A stretch of DNA of 64,000 bases from Hydractinia symbiolongicarpus (lineage: Eukaryota; Cnidaria; Hydrozoa; Anthoathecata; Hydractiniidae): contig NC_079884.1 in assembly GCF_029227915.1 (NCBI RefSeq), positions 5,954,001 through 6,018,000 on the forward strand, written 5' to 3'. Every line of letters begins with the position of its first letter. Positions within the stretch are counted from its first letter, which is position 1. The notes under the pieces are model-generated. The model did not search any database. It was not told where the DNA came from and saw nothing but the letters and a program-made list of their open reading frames with translations. Both the position numbers and the translations under genes were made by a program. Positions 48,301 through 62,600 of the stretch are shown here, one piece after another.

Positions 48301-48780
48301 TTACGGGAAATCGCAGGTTTTCGTTTGCCGGCGATTAAATTTCTTTTATTCAGCGTCTCATCAAAAATGAAAACATTTTTGAAAACTACAAGTCTCATGC
48401 GTTTTAGTGGTGAAAAAATAAATTAAAAAATCGTTCGGGAAATGTGTTTTCTCCCTGGGTACTATCTTTGTATACTTTTGACTATACGGGCCAAGCCCGG
48501 GATTTACGGGAAATCTCGGGTTTTCGTTTGCCGGCGATTAAACCTCTTTCATTAAGCGTCTCATCAAAAATGAAAACATTTTTGAAAAATACAAGTCTCA
48601 TGCGTTTTAGTGTTAAAAAAATAAATTAAAAAATCGTTCTGGAAATGAGTTTACTCACAGGGTACTTTCTTTGTATACATTCGACTATACGGGCCAAGCC
48701 CGGGATTTACGGGAAATCGCGGGTTTTCGTTTGCCGGCGATTAAACCTGTTTTTTTAAGCGTCTCATCAAAAATGAAAAC
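45356..48780 (+). repeat. 203-bp satellite, transitional block
   Basis: About 17 monomers. A 4-mer cassette recurs at 811 bp (about 46.58 and 47.39 kb). Variants TTATCCAGCG with CAAAATCGAAAAC (about 46734) recur at 49158 and 51997. The GCGAATAAACC variant, which changes the usual GCGATTAAACC, starts near 47110 and becomes common in the next block. No gene seen. Confidence 0.9.
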
Positions 48781-51700
48781 ATTTTTGAAAACTGCAAGTC
48801 TCATGCGTTTTAGTGGTGAAAAGACAATTGAAAAAATCGTTTCGGAAATGAGTTTACTCACAGGGTACTTTCTTTGTATACATTCGACTATACGGGCCAA
48901 GCCCGGGATTTACGGGAAATCGCGGGTTTTTGTTTGCCGGCGATTAAACAACTTTCATTAAACGTCTCATCAAAAATGAAAACATTTCTGAAAACTACAA
49001 GTCTCATGCGTTTTAGTGGAGAAAATTAATTTCAAAAATCGTTCGGGAAATGAGTTTACTCCCTGGGTACTTTCTTTGTATACTTTTGACTATACGGGCC
49101 GAGTTCGAGATTTACGGGAAGTCGCGGATTTTCGTTTGCCGGCAATTAAACTTCTTTTATCCAGCGTCTCATCAAAATCGAAAACATTTTTAAAAACTAC
49201 AAGTCTCATGGGCTTTAGTGGTGAAATAATAATTTAAAAAATCGTTCGGGAAATGAGTTTACACCCCGGGTACTTTCTTTGTATACTTTTGACTATACGG
49301 GCCGAGTCCGGGATTTACGGGAAATCGCAGGTTTTCGTTTGCCGGCTATTAAACTTCTTTTATTCAGCGTCTCATCAAAAATGAAAACATTTTTAAAAAC
49401 TACAAGTCTCATGCGTTTTAGTGGTGAAAAAATAACTTAAAAAATCATTCCGGAACTGAGTTTACTCCCTGGGTACTTTCTTTGTATACTTTTGACTATA
49501 CGGGCCGAGTCCGGGATTTACGGGAAATCGCGGGTTTTCGTTTGCCGGCGATTAAACAACTTTCATTAAACGTCTCATCAAAAATGAAAACATTTCTGAA
49601 AACTACAAGTCTCATGCGTTTTAGTGGAGAAAATTAATTTAAAAAATCGTTCGGGAAATGAGTTTACTCCCTGGGTACTTTCTTTGTATACTTTTGACTA
49701 TACGGGCCGAGTTCGGGATTTACGGGAAGTCGCGGATTTTCGTTTGCCGGCAATTAAACTTCTTTTATTCAGCGTCTCATTAAAAATGAAAACATTTTTA
49801 AAAACTACAAGTCTCATGGGCTTTAGTGGTGAAATAATAATTTAAAAAATCGTTCGGGAAATGAGTTTACACCCCGGGTACTTTCTTTGTATACTTTTGA
49901 CTATACGGGCCGAGTCCGGGATTTACGGGAAATCGCAGGTTTTCGTTTGCCGGCTATTAAACTTCTTTTATTCAGCGTCGCATCAAAAATGAAAACATTT
50001 TTGAAAACTACAAGTCTCATGCGTTTTAGTGGTGAAAAAATAAATTAAAAAATCGTTCGGGAAATAAGTTTACTCCCTGGGTACTATCTTTGTATACTTT
50101 TGACTATACGGGCCAAGCCCGGGATTTACGGGAAATCTCGGGTTTTCGTTTGCCGGCGAATAAACCTCTTTCATTAAGCGTCTCATCAAAAATGAAAACA
50201 TTTCTGAAAACTACAAGTCTCATGCGTTTTAGTGGGGAAAAAATAACTTAAAAAATCGTTCCGGAACTGAGTTTACTCCCTGGGTACTTTATTTGTATAC
50301 TTTTGACTATACGGGCCGAGTCCGGGATTTACGGGAAATCGCGGGTTTTCGTTTGCCGGCGATTAAACTTCTTTTATTCAGCGTCTCATCAAAAATGAAA
50401 ACATTTTTGAAAACTACAAGTCTCATGGGCTTTAGTGGTGAAATAATAATTCAAAAAATCGTTTGGGAAATTAGTTTACTCCCTGGGTACTTTCTTTGTA
50501 TACTTTTGACTATACGGGCCGAGTCCGGGATTTACGGGAAATCGCGGGTTTTCGTTTGCCGGCGATTAAACAACTTTCATTAAACGTCTCATCAAAAATG
50601 AAAACATTTCTGAAAACTACAAGTCTCATGCGTTTTAGTGGAGAAAATTAATTTAAAAAATCGTTCGGGAAATGAGTTTACTCCCTGGGTACTTTCTTTG
50701 TATACTTTTGACTATACGGGCCGAGTTCGGGATTTACGGGAAGTCGCGGATTTTCGTTTGCCGGCAATTAAACTTCTTTTTTTCAGCGTCTCATCAAAAA
50801 TGAAAACATTTTTAAAAACTACAAGTCTCATGGGCTTTAGTGGTGAAATAATAATTTAAAAAATCGTTCGGGAAATGAGTTTACACCCCGGGTACTTTCT
50901 TTGTATACTTTTGACTATACGGGCCGAGTCCGGGATTTACGGGAAATCGCAGGTTTTCGTTTGCCGGCTATTAAACTTCTTTTATTCAGCGTCGCATCAA
51001 AAATGAAAACATTTTTGAAAACTACAAGTCTCATGCGTTTTAGTGGTGAAAAAATAAATTAAAAAATCGTTCGGGAAATGAGTTTACTCCCTGGGTACTA
51101 TCTTTGTATACTTTTGACTATACGGGCCAAGCCCGGGATTTACGGGAAAGCTCGGGTTTTCGTTTGCCGGCGAATAAACCTCTTTCATTAAGCGTCTCAT
51201 CAAAAATGAAAACATTTCTGAAAACTACAAGTCTCATGCGTTTTAGTGGGGAAAAAATAACTTAAAAAATCGTTCCGGAACTGAGTTTACTCCCTGGGTA
51301 CTTTATTTGTATACTTTTGACTATACGGGCCGAGTCCGGGATTTACGGGAAATCGCGGGTTTTCGTTTGCCGGCGATTAAACTTCTTTTATTCAGCGTCT
51401 CATCAAAAATGAAAACATTTTTAAAAACTACAAGTCTCATGGGCTTTAGTGGTGAAATAATAATTCAAAAAATCGTTTGGGAAATTAGTTTACTCCCTGG
51501 GTACTTTCTTTGTATACTTTTGACTATACGGGCCGAGTCCGGGATTTACGGGAAATCGCAGGTTTTCGTTTGCCGGCGATTAAATTTCTTTTATTCAGCG
51601 TCTCATCAAAAATGAAAACATTTTTGAAAACTACAAGTCTCATGCGTTTTAGTGGTGAAAAGATAATTGAAAAAATCGTTTCGGAAATGAGTTTACTCAC

Positions 51701-54700
51701 AGGGTACTTTCTTTGTATACATTCGACTATACGGGCCAAGCCCGGGATTTACGGGAAATCGCGGGTTTTTGTTTGCCGGCGATTAAACAACTTTCATTAA
51801 ACGTCTCATCAAAAATGAAAACATTTCTGAAAACTACAAGTCTCATGCGTTTTAGTGGAGAAAATTAATTTCAAAAATCGTTCGGGAAATGAGTTTACTC
51901 CCTGGGTACTTTCTTTGTATACTTTTGACTATACGGGCCGAGTTCGAGATTTACGGGAAGTCGCGGATTTTCGTTTGCCGGCAATTAAACTTCTTTTATC
52001 CAGCGTCTCATCAAAATCGAAAACATTTTTAAAAACTACAAGTCTCATGGGCTTTAGTGGTGAAATAATAATTTAAAAAATCGTTCGGGAAATGAGTTTA
52101 CACCCCGGGTACTTTCTTTGTATACTTTTGACTATACGGGCCGAGTCCGGGATTTACGGGAAATCGCAGGTTTTCGTTTGCCGGCTATTAAACTTCTTTT
52201 ATTCAGCGTCTCATCAAAAATGAAAACATTTTTAAAAACTACAAGTCTCATGCGTTTTAGTGGTGAAAAAATAACTTAAAAAATCATTCCGGAACTGAGT
52301 TTACTCCCTGGGTACTTTCTTTGTATACTTTTGACTATACGGGCCGAGTCCGGGATTTACGGGAAATCGCGGGTTTTCGTTTGCCGGCGATTAAACAACT
52401 TTCATTAAACGTCTCATCAAAAATGAAAACATTTCTGAAAACTACAAGTCTCATGCGTTTTAGTGGAGAAAATTAATTTAAAAAATCGTTCGGGAAATGA
52501 GTTTACTCCCTGGGTACTTTCTTTGTATACTTTTGACTATACGGGCCGAGTTCGGGATTTACGGGAAGTCGCGGATTTTCGTTTGCCGGCAATTAAACTT
52601 CTTTTATTCAGCGTCTCATCAAAAATGAAAACATTTTTAAAAACTACAAGTCTCATGGGCTTTAGTGGTGAAATAATAATTTAAAAAATCGTTCGGGAAA
52701 TGAGTTTACACCCCGGGTACTTTCTTTGTATACTTTTGACTATACGGGCCGAGTCCGGGATTTACGGGAAATCGCAGGTTTTCGTTTGCCGGCTATTAAA
52801 CTTCTTTTATTCAGCGTCGCATCAAAAATGAAAACATTTTTGAAAACTACAAGTCTCATGCGTTTTAGTGGTGAAAAAATAAATTAAAAAATCGTTCGGG
52901 AAATAAGTTTACTCCCTGGGTACTATCTTTGTATACTTTTGACTATACGGGCCAAGCCCGGGATTTACGGGAAATCTCGGGTTTTCGTTTGCCGGCGAAT
53001 AAACCTCTTTCATTAAGCGTCTCATCAAAAATGAAAACATTTCTGAAAACTACAAGTCTCATGCGTTTTAGTGGGGAAAAAATAACTTAAAAAATCGTTC
53101 CGGAACTGAGTTTACTCCCTGGGTACTTTATTTGTATACTTTTGACTATACGGGCCGAGTCCGGGATTTACGGGAAATCGCGGGTTTTCGTTTGCCGGCG
53201 ATTAAACTTCTTTTATTCAGCGTCTCATCAAAAATGAAAACATTTTTAAAAACTACAAGTCTCATGGGCTTTAGTGGTGAAATAATAATTCAAAAAATCG
53301 TTTGGGAAATTAGTTTACTCCCTGGGTACTTTCTTTGTATACTTTTGACTATACGGGCCGAGTCCGGGATTTACGGGAAATCGCGGGTTTTCGTTTGCCG
53401 GCGATTAAACAACTTTCATTAAACGTCTCATCAAAAATGAAAACATTTCTGAAAACTACAAGTCTCATGCGTTTTAGTGGAGAAAATTAATTTAAAAAAT
53501 CGTTCGGGAAATGAGTTTACTCCCTGGGTACTTTCTTTGTATACTTTTGACTATACGGGCCGAGTTCGGGATTTACGGGAAGTCGCGGATTTTCGTTTGC
53601 CGGCAATTAAACTTCTTTTTTTCAGCGTCTCATCAAAAATGAAAACATTTTTAAAAACTACAAGTCTCATGGGCTTTAGTGGTGAAATAATAATTTAAAA
53701 AATCGTTCGGGAAATGAGTTTACACCCCGGGTACTTTCTTTGTATACTTTTGACTATACGGGCCGAGTCCAGGATTTACGGGAAATCGCAGGTTTTCGTT
53801 TGCCGGCTATTAAACTTCTTTTATTCAGCGTCGCATCAAAAATGAAAACATTTTTGAAAACTACAAGTCTCATGCGTTTTAGTGGTGAAAAAATAAATTA
53901 AAAAATCGTTCGGGAAATGAGTTTACTCCCTGGGTACTATCTTTGTATACTTTTGACTATACGGGCCAAGCCCGGGATTTACGGGAAAGCTCGGGTTTTC
54001 GTTTGCCGGCGAATAAACCTCTTTCATTAAGCGTCTCATCAAAAATGAAAACATTTCTGAAAACTACAAGTCTCATGCGTTTTAGTGGGGAAAAAATAAC
54101 TTAAAAAATCGTTCCGGAACTGAGTTTACTCCCTGGGTACTTTATTTGTATACTTTTGACTATACGGGCCGAGTCCGGGATTTACGGGAAATCGCGGGTT
54201 TTCGTTTGCCGGCGATTAAACTTCTTTTATTCAGCGTCTCATCAAAAATGAAAACATTTTTAAAAACTACAAGTCTCATGGGCTTTAGTGGTGAAATAAT
54301 AATTCAAAAAATCGTTTGGGAAATTAGTTTACTCCCTGGGTACTTTCTTTGTATACTTTTGACTATACGGGCCGAGTCCGGGATTTACGGGAAATCGCGG
54401 GTTTTCGTTTGCCGGCGATTAAACAACTTTCATTAAACGTCTCATCAAAAATGAAAACATTTCTGAAAACTACAAGTCTCATGCGTTTTAGTGGAGAAAA
54501 TTAATTTAAAAAATCGTTCGGGAAATGAGTTTACTCCCTGGGTACTTTCTTTGTATACTTTTGACTATACGGGCCGAGTTCGGGATTTACGGGAAGTCGC
54601 GGATTTTCGTTTGCCGGCAATTAAACTTCTTTTTTTCAGCGTCTCATCAAAAATGAAAACATTTTTAAAAACTACAAGTCTCATGGGCTTTAGTGGTGAA

Positions 54701-55560
54701 ATAATAATTTAAAAAATCGTTCGGGAAATGAGTTTACACCCCGGGTACTTTCTTTGTATACTTTTGACTATACGGGCCGAGTCCAGGATTTACGGGAAAT
54801 CGCAGGTTTTCGTTTGCCGGCTATTAAACTTCTTTTATTCAGCGTCGCATCAAAAATGAAAACATTTTTGAAAACTACAAGTCTCATGCGTTTTAGTGGT
54901 GAAAAAATAAATTAAAAAATCGTTCGGGAAATGAGTTTACTCCCTGGGTACTATCTTTGTATACTTTTGACTATACGGGCCAAGCCCGGGATTTACGGGA
55001 AAGCTCGGGTTTTCGTTTGCCGGCGAATAAACCTCTTTCATTAAGCGTCTCATCAAAAATGAAAACATTTCTGAAAACTACAAGTCTCATGCGTTTTAGT
55101 GGGGAAAAAATAACTTAAAAAATCGTTCCGGAACTGAGTTTACTCCCTGGGTACTTTATTTGTATACTTTTGACTATACGGGCCGAGTCCGGGATTTACG
55201 GGAAATCGCGGGTTTTCGTTTGCCGGCGATTAAACTTCTTTTATTCAGCGTCTCATCAAAAATGAAAACATTTTTAAAAACTACAAGTCTCATGGGCTTT
55301 AGTGGTGAAATAATAATTCAAAAAATCGTTTGGGAAATTAGTTTACTCCCTGGGTACTTTCTTTGTATACTTTTGACTATACGGGCCGAGTCCGGGATTT
55401 ACGGGAAATCGCAGGTTTTCGTTTGCCGGCGATTAAATTTCTTTTATTCAGCGTCTCATCAAAAATGAAAACCTTTTTGAAAACTACAAGTCTCATGCGT
55501 TTTAGTGGTGAAAAAATAAATTAAAAAATCGTTCGGGAAATGAGTTTTCTCCCTGGGTAC
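48780..55560 (+). repeat. 14-mer duplication (2839 bp) with nested 5-mers (1014 bp)
   Basis: About 48780-51555 is repeated almost in tandem at 51620-54394, an offset of 2839 bp (14 monomers). Within it a 1014-bp pentamer is tandem: units start at the same phase at 50293 and 51307 in the first copy and at 53132, 54146 and 55160 in the second, which has gained an extra pentamer. Shared rare variants: CTTCTTTTTTTCAGCG (about 50774, 53613, 54627), GGGAAAGCTCGGG (about 51145, 53984, 54998) and GTGGGGAAAAAATAAC. GAGTCCAGG at about 53767 and 54781 marks only the newest pentamers. Confidence 0.88.
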
Positions 55561-58500
55561 TATCTTTGTATACTTTTGACTATACGGGCCAAGCCCGGGA
55601 TTTACGGGAAATCTCGGGTTTTCGTTTGCCGGCGATTAAACCTCTTTCATTAAGCGTCTCATCAAAAATGAAAACATTTTTGAAAACTACAAGTCTCATG
55701 CGTTTTAGTGTTAAAAAAATAAATTAAAAAATCGTTCTGGAAATGAGTTTACTCACAGGGTACTTTCTTTGTATACATTCGACTATACGGGCCAAGCCCG
55801 GGATTTACGGGAAATCGCGGGTTTTCGTTTGCCGGCGATTAAACCTGTTTTTTTAAGCGTCTCATCAAAAATGAAAACATTTTTGAAAACTGCAAGTCTC
55901 ATGCGTTTTAGTGGTGAAAAGATAATTGAAAAAATCGTTTCGGAAATGAGTTTACTCACAGGGTGCTTTCTTTGTATACATTCGACTATACGGGCCGAGG
56001 CCGGGATTTACGGGAAATCGCGGGTTTTTGTTTGCTGGCGATTAAACAACTTTCATTAAACGTCTCATCAAAAATGAAAACATTTCTGAAAACTACAAGT
56101 CTCATGCGTTTTAGTGGTGAAAATTAATTTAAAAAATCGTTCGGGAAATGAGTTTACTCCCTGGGTACTTTCTTTGTATACTTTTGTCTATACGGGCCGA
56201 GTCCGGGATTTACGGGAATTCGCGGGTTTTCGTTTGCCGGCAATTAAACTTCTTTTATTCAGCGTCTCATCAAAAATGAAAACATTTTTAAAAACTACAA
56301 GTCTCATGCGTTTTAGTGGTGAAAAAATAATTTAAAAAATCGTTCGAGAAATGAGTTTACTCCCTGGGTACTTTATTTGTATACTTTTGACTATACGGGC
56401 CGAGTCCGGGATTTACGGGAAGTCGCGGGTTTTCGTTTGCCGGCGATTAAACTTCTTTTATTCAGCGTCTCATCAAAAATGAAAATATTTTTAAATACTA
56501 CAAGTCTCATGGGCTTTAGTGGTGAAATAATAATTTAAAAAATCGTTCGGGAAATGTGTTTACTCCCTGGGTACTTTCTTTGTATACTTTTGACTATACG
56601 GGCCAAGCCCGGGATTTACGGGAAATCGCGGGTTTTTGTTTGCTGGCGATTAAACAACTTTCATTAAACGTCTCATCAAAAATGAAAACATTTCTGAAAA
56701 CTACAAGTCTCATGCGTTTTAGTGGTGAAAATTAATTTAAAAAATCGTTCGGGAAATGAGTTTACTCCCTGGGTACTTTCTTTGTATACTTTTGACTATA
56801 CGGGCCGAGTCCGGGATTTACGGGAAGTCGCGGGTTTTCGTTTGCCGGCAATTAAACTTCTTTTATTCAGCGTCTCATCAAAAATGAAAACATTTTTAAA
56901 AACTACAAGTCTCATGCGTTTTAGTGGTGAAAAAATAATTTAAAAAATCGTTCGAGAAATGAGTTTACTCCCTGGGTACTTTATTTGTATACTTTTGACT
57001 ATACGGGCCGAGTCCGGGATTTACGGGAAGTCGCGGGTTTTCGTTTGCCGGCGATTAAACTTCTTTTATTCAGCGTCTCATCAAAAATGAAAATATTTTT
57101 AAATTCTACAAGTCTCATGGGCTTTAGTGGTGAAATAATAATTTAAAAAATCGTTCGGGAAATGAGTTTACTCCCTGGGTACTTTCTTTGTATACTTTTG
57201 ACTATACGGGCTGAGTCCGGGATTTACGGGAAATCGCGGGTTTTCGTTTGCCGGCGATTAAACTTCTTTTATTCAGCGTCTCATCAAAAATGAAAATATT
57301 TTTAAATACTACAAGTCTCATGGGCTTTAGTGGTGAAATAATAATTTAAAAAATCGTTCGGGAAATGTGTTTACTCCCTGGGTACTTTCTTTGTATACTT
57401 TTGACTATACGGGCCGAGTCCGGGATTTACGGGAAGTCACGGGTTTTCGTTTGCCGGCGATTAAACTTCTTTTATTCAGCGTCTCATCAAAAATGAAAAT
57501 ATTTTTAAATACTACAAGTCTCATGGGCTTTAGTGGTGAAATAATAATTTAAAAAATCGTTCGGGAAATGAGTTTACACCCTGGGTACTTTCTTTGTATA
57601 CTTTTGACTATACGGGCCGAGTCCGGGATTTACGGGAAATCGCAGGTTTTTGTTTACCGGCGATTAAACTTCTTTTATTCAGCGTCTCATCAAAAATGAA
57701 AACATTTTTGAAAACTACAAGTCTCATGCGTTTTAGTGGTGAAAAAATAATTTAAAAAATCGTTCGGGAAATGAGTTTACTCCCTGGGTACTTTCTTTGT
57801 ATACTTTTGACTATGCGGGCCGAGTCCGGGGTTTACGGGAAATGGCGGGTTTTTGTTTGCCGGCGATTAAACTTCTTTTATTCAGCGTCTCATCAAAAAT
57901 AAAAACATTTTTGAAACCTACAAGTCTCAAGCGTTTTAGTGGTGAAAAGATAATTTAAAAAATCGTTTTGGAAATGAGTTTACTCACAGGGTACTTTCTT
58001 TGTATACATTCGACTATACGGGCCAAGCCCGAGATTTACGGGAAATCGCGGGTTTTCGTTTGCCGGCGATTAAACCACTTTCATTAAGCGTCTCATCAAA
58101 AATGATAACATTTCTGAAAACTACAAGTCTCACGCATTTTAGTGGTGAAAAAATAATTTAAAAAATCGTTCGGGAAATGAGTTTACTCACTGGGTACTTT
58201 CCTTGTATACTTTTGACTATACGAGCCGAGTCCGGGATTTGCGGGAAATCGCGGGTTTTCGTTTGCCGACGATTAAACTTCCATTATTCTGCGTCTCATC
58301 AAAAATGAAAACATTTTTAAAAACTACAAGTCTCATGGGCTTTAGTGGTGAAAAAATAATTTAAAAAATCGTTGGGGAAATGAGTTTACTCCCTGGGTAC
58401 TTTTTTTGTATACTTTTGACTATGCGGGCCGAGTCCGGGGTTTACGGGAAATGGCGGGTTTTCGTTTGCCGGCGATTAAACTTCTTTTATTCCGCGTCTC

Positions 58501-59630
58501 ATCAAAAATAAAAACATTTTTGAAAACTACAAGTCTCCTGCGTTTTAGTGGTGAAAAAATAATTTAAAAAATCGTTCGGGAAGTGAGTTTACACCCTGGG
58601 TACTTTCTTTCTATACTTTTGACTATACGGGCCGAGTCCGGGATTTACGGGAAATCGCAGGTTTTCGTTTGCCGGCGATTAAAAGTCTTTTATTCAGCGT
58701 CTCATCAAAAATGAAAACATTTTTAAAAACTACAAGTCTCATGCGTTTTAGTGCTGAAAAAATAATTTAAAAAGTCGTTCGGGAAATGAGTTTACTCCCT
58801 GGGTACTTTCTTTGTATACTTTTGATTATACGGGCCTAGTCCGGGGTTTACGGGAAATGGCGGGTTTTCGTTTGCCGGCGATTAAACTTCTTTTATTCAG
58901 CGTCTCATCAAAAATGAAAACATTTTTGAAAACTACAAGTCTTATGCGTTTTAGTGGTGAAAAGATAATTTAAAAAATGGTTTTTGAAATGAGTTTACTC
59001 ACAGGGTACTTTCTTTGTATACTTTTGACTATACGGGCCGAGTCCGGGATTTCCGGGAAATCGCGGGTTTTCGTTTGCTGGCGATTAAACTTCTTTTATT
59101 CACCGTCTTATCAAAAAAGAAAACATTTTTAAAAACTACAAGTCTCATGCGTTTTAGTGCTGAAAAAATAATTTAAAAAATCGTTCGGGAAATGAGTTTA
59201 CTCCCTGGGTACTTTCTTTGTATATTTTGACTATGCGGGCCGAGTCCGGGGTTTACGGTAAATGGCGGGTTTTCGTTTGCCGGCGATTAAACGTCTTTTA
59301 TTCAGCGTCTCATCAAAAATGAAAACATTTTTAAAAACTACAAGTCTCATGCGTTTTAGTGCTGAAAAAATAATTTAAATAGTCGTTCGGGAAATGAGTT
59401 TACTCCCTGGGTACTTTCTTTGTATACTTTTGATTATACGGACCTAGTCCGGGGTTTACGGGAAATGGCGGGTTTTCGTTTGCCGGCGATTAAACTTCTT
59501 TTATTCAGCGCCTCATCAAAAATGAAAACATCTTTGAAAACTACAAGTCTTATGTGTTTTAGTGGTGAAAAGATAATTTAAAAAATGGTTTTGGAAATGA
59601 GTTTACTCACAGGGTACTTTCTTTGTATAC
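55560..59630 (+). repeat. 203-bp satellite, more divergent monomers
   Basis: The segment around 55.5-55.9 kb matches 48.4-48.8 kb (shared GAGTTTTCTCC-like change and AACCTGTTTTTTTAAGCG at 48742 and 55841), so it flanks the 48.8-55.4 kb amplification on both sides. 56.1-56.6 kb recurs at 56.7-57.2 kb (608 bp). Monomers at 56.4-57.5 kb carry AAAATATTTTTAAATAC. From 57.7 to 59.6 kb adjacent monomers differ more from each other (GTTTACGGGAAATGGCGGG, CATCAAAAATAAAAAC, GACGATTAAACTTCCATTATTC) and no clear HOR is visible. No gene seen. Confidence 0.85.
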
Positions 59631-62600
59631 ATTCGACTATAGCGGCCAAGCCCGGGATTTACGGGAAATCGCAGGTTTTCGTTTGCCGGCGATTAAATTT
59701 CTTTTACTCAGCGTCTCATCAAAAATGAAAACATTCTTGAAAACTACAAGTCTCATGCGTTTTAGTGGTGAAAAAATAAATTAAAAAATCGTTCGGGAAA
59801 TGAGTTTACTCCCTGGGTACTTACTTTGTATACTTTTGACTATACGGGCCAAGCCCGGGATTTACGGGAAATCTCGGGTTTTCGTTTGCCGGCGATTAAA
59901 CCTCTTTCATTAAGCGTCTCATCAAAGATGAAAACATTTTTGAAAACTACAAGTCTCATGCGTTTTAGTGTTGAAAAAATAAATTAAAAAATCGTTCTGG
60001 AAATGAGTTTACTCACAGGGTACTTTCTTTGTATACATTCGACTATACGGGCCAAGCCCGGGATTTACGGGAAATCGCGGGTTTTCGTTTGCCGGCGATT
60101 AAACCTGTTTCATTAAGCGTCTCATTAAAAATGAAAACATTTTTGAAAACTGCAAGTCTCATGCGTTTTAGTGGTGCAAAAAAAATTTAAAAAATCGTTC
60201 GGGAAATGAGTTTACTTCCTGGGTACTTTCTTTGTATACATTCGACTATACGGGCCAAGCCCGGGATTTACGGGAAATCGCGGGATTTTGTTTGCCGGCG
60301 ATCAAACCTCTTTTATTAAGCCTCTCATCAAAAATGAAAACATTTTTGAAAACTGCAAGTCTCATGCGTTTTAGTGGTGAAAAGATAATTGAAAAAATCG
60401 TTCGGGAAATGAGTTTACTCCCTGGGTACTTTCTTTGTATATTTTGACTATGCGGGCCGAGTCCGGGGTTTACGGGAAATGGCGGGTTTTCGTTTGCCGG
60501 CGATTAAACGTCTTTTATTCAGCGTCTCATCAAAAATGAAAACATTTTTAAAAACTACAAGTCTCATGCGTTTTAGTGCTGAAAAAATAATTTAAAAAGT
60601 CGTTCGGGAAATGAGTTTACTCCCTGGGTACTTTCCTTGTATACTTTTGATTATACGGACCTAGTCCGGGGTTTACGGGAAATGGCGGGTTTTCGTTTGC
60701 CGGCGATTAAACTTCTTTTATTCAGCGTCTCATCAAAAATGAAAACATTTTTGAAAACTACAAGTCTTATGCGTTTTAGTTGTGAAAAGATAATTTAAAA
60801 AATGGTTTTGGAAATGAGTTTACTCACAGGGTACTTTCTTTGTATACATTCGACTATACCGGCCAAGCCCGGGATTTACGGGAAATCGCGGGTTTTCGTT
60901 TGCCGGCGATTAAACCACTTTCATTAAGCGTCTCATCAAAAATGAAAACATTTCTGAAAACTACAAGTCTCATGCGTTTTAGTGGTGAAAACATAACCTA
61001 AAAAATCGTTCCGGAAATGAGTTTACTCCCTGGGTACTTTCTTTGTATACTTTTGACTATACGGGCCGAGTCCGGGATTTACGGGAAATCGCGGGTTTTC
61101 GTTTGCCGGCGATTAAACTTCTTTTATTCAGCGTCTCATCAAAAATGAACACATTTTTAAAAACTACAAGTCTCATGGGCTCTAGTGGTGAAATAATAAT
61201 TCAAAAAATCGTTTGGGAAATTAGTTTACTCCCTGGGTACTTTCTTTGTATACTTTTGACTATACGGGCCGAGTCCGGGATTTACGGGAAATCGCAGGTT
61301 TTCGTTTGCCGGCGATTAAATTTCTTTTATTCAGCGTCTAATCAAAAATGAAAACATTTTTGAAAACTACAAGTCTCATGCGTTTTAGTGGTGAAAAAAT
61401 AAATTAAAATATCGTTCGGGAAATGAGTTTACTCCCTGGGTACTATCTTTGTATACTTTTAACTATACGGGCCAAGCCCGGGATTTACGGGAAATCTCGG
61501 GTTTTCGTTTGCCGGCGATTAAACCTCTTTCATTAAGCGTCTCATCAAAAATGAAAACATTTTTGAAAACTACAAGTCTCATGCGTTTTAGTGTTGAAAA
61601 AATAAATTAAAAAATCGTTCTGGAAATGAGTTTACTCACAGGGTACTTTCTTTGTATACATTCGACTATGCGGGCCAAGCCCGGGATTTACGGGAAATCG
61701 CGGGTTTTCGTTTGCCGGCGAATAAACCTGTTTCATTAAGCGTCTCATCAAAAATGAAAACATTTTTGAAAACTACAAGTCTCATGCGTTTTAGTGGTGC
61801 AAAAAAAATTTAAAAAATCGTTCGGGAAATGAGTTTACTCCCTGGGCACTTTCTTTGTATACATTCGACTATACGGGCCAAGCCCGGGATTTACGGGAAA
61901 TCGCAGGTTTTCGTTTGCCGGCGATTAAATTTCTTTTATTCAGCGTCTCATCAAAAATGAAATCATTTTTGAAAACTACAAGTCTCATGCGTTTTAGTGG
62001 TGAAAAAATAAATTAAAAAATCGTTCGGGAAATGAGTTTACTCCCTGGGTACTATCTTTGTATACTTTTGACTATACGGGCCAAGCCCGGGATTTACGGG
62101 AAATCTCGGGTTTTCGTTTGCCGGCGATTAAACCTCTTTCATTAAGCGTCTCATCAAAAATGAAAACATTTTTGAAAACTACAAGTCTCATGCGTTTTAG
62201 TGTTGAAAAAATAAATTAAAAAATCGTTCTGGAAATGAGTTTACTCACAGGGTACTTTCTTTGTATACATTCGACTATACGGGCCAAGCCCGGGATTTAC
62301 GGGAAATCGCGGGTTTTCGTTTGCCGGCGATTAAACCTGTTTCATTAAGCGTCTCATCAAAAATGAAAACATTTTTGAAAACTACAAGTCTCATGCGTTT
62401 TAGTGGTGCAAAAAAAATTTAAAAAATCGTTCGGGAAATGAGTTTACTCCCTGGGTACTTTCTTTGTATACATTCGACTATACGGGCCAAGCCCGGGATT
62501 TACGGGAAATCGCGGTATTTTGTTTGCCGGCGATCAAACCTCTTTTATTAAGCCTCTCATCAAAAATGAAAACATTTTTGAAAACTGCAAGTCTCATGCG

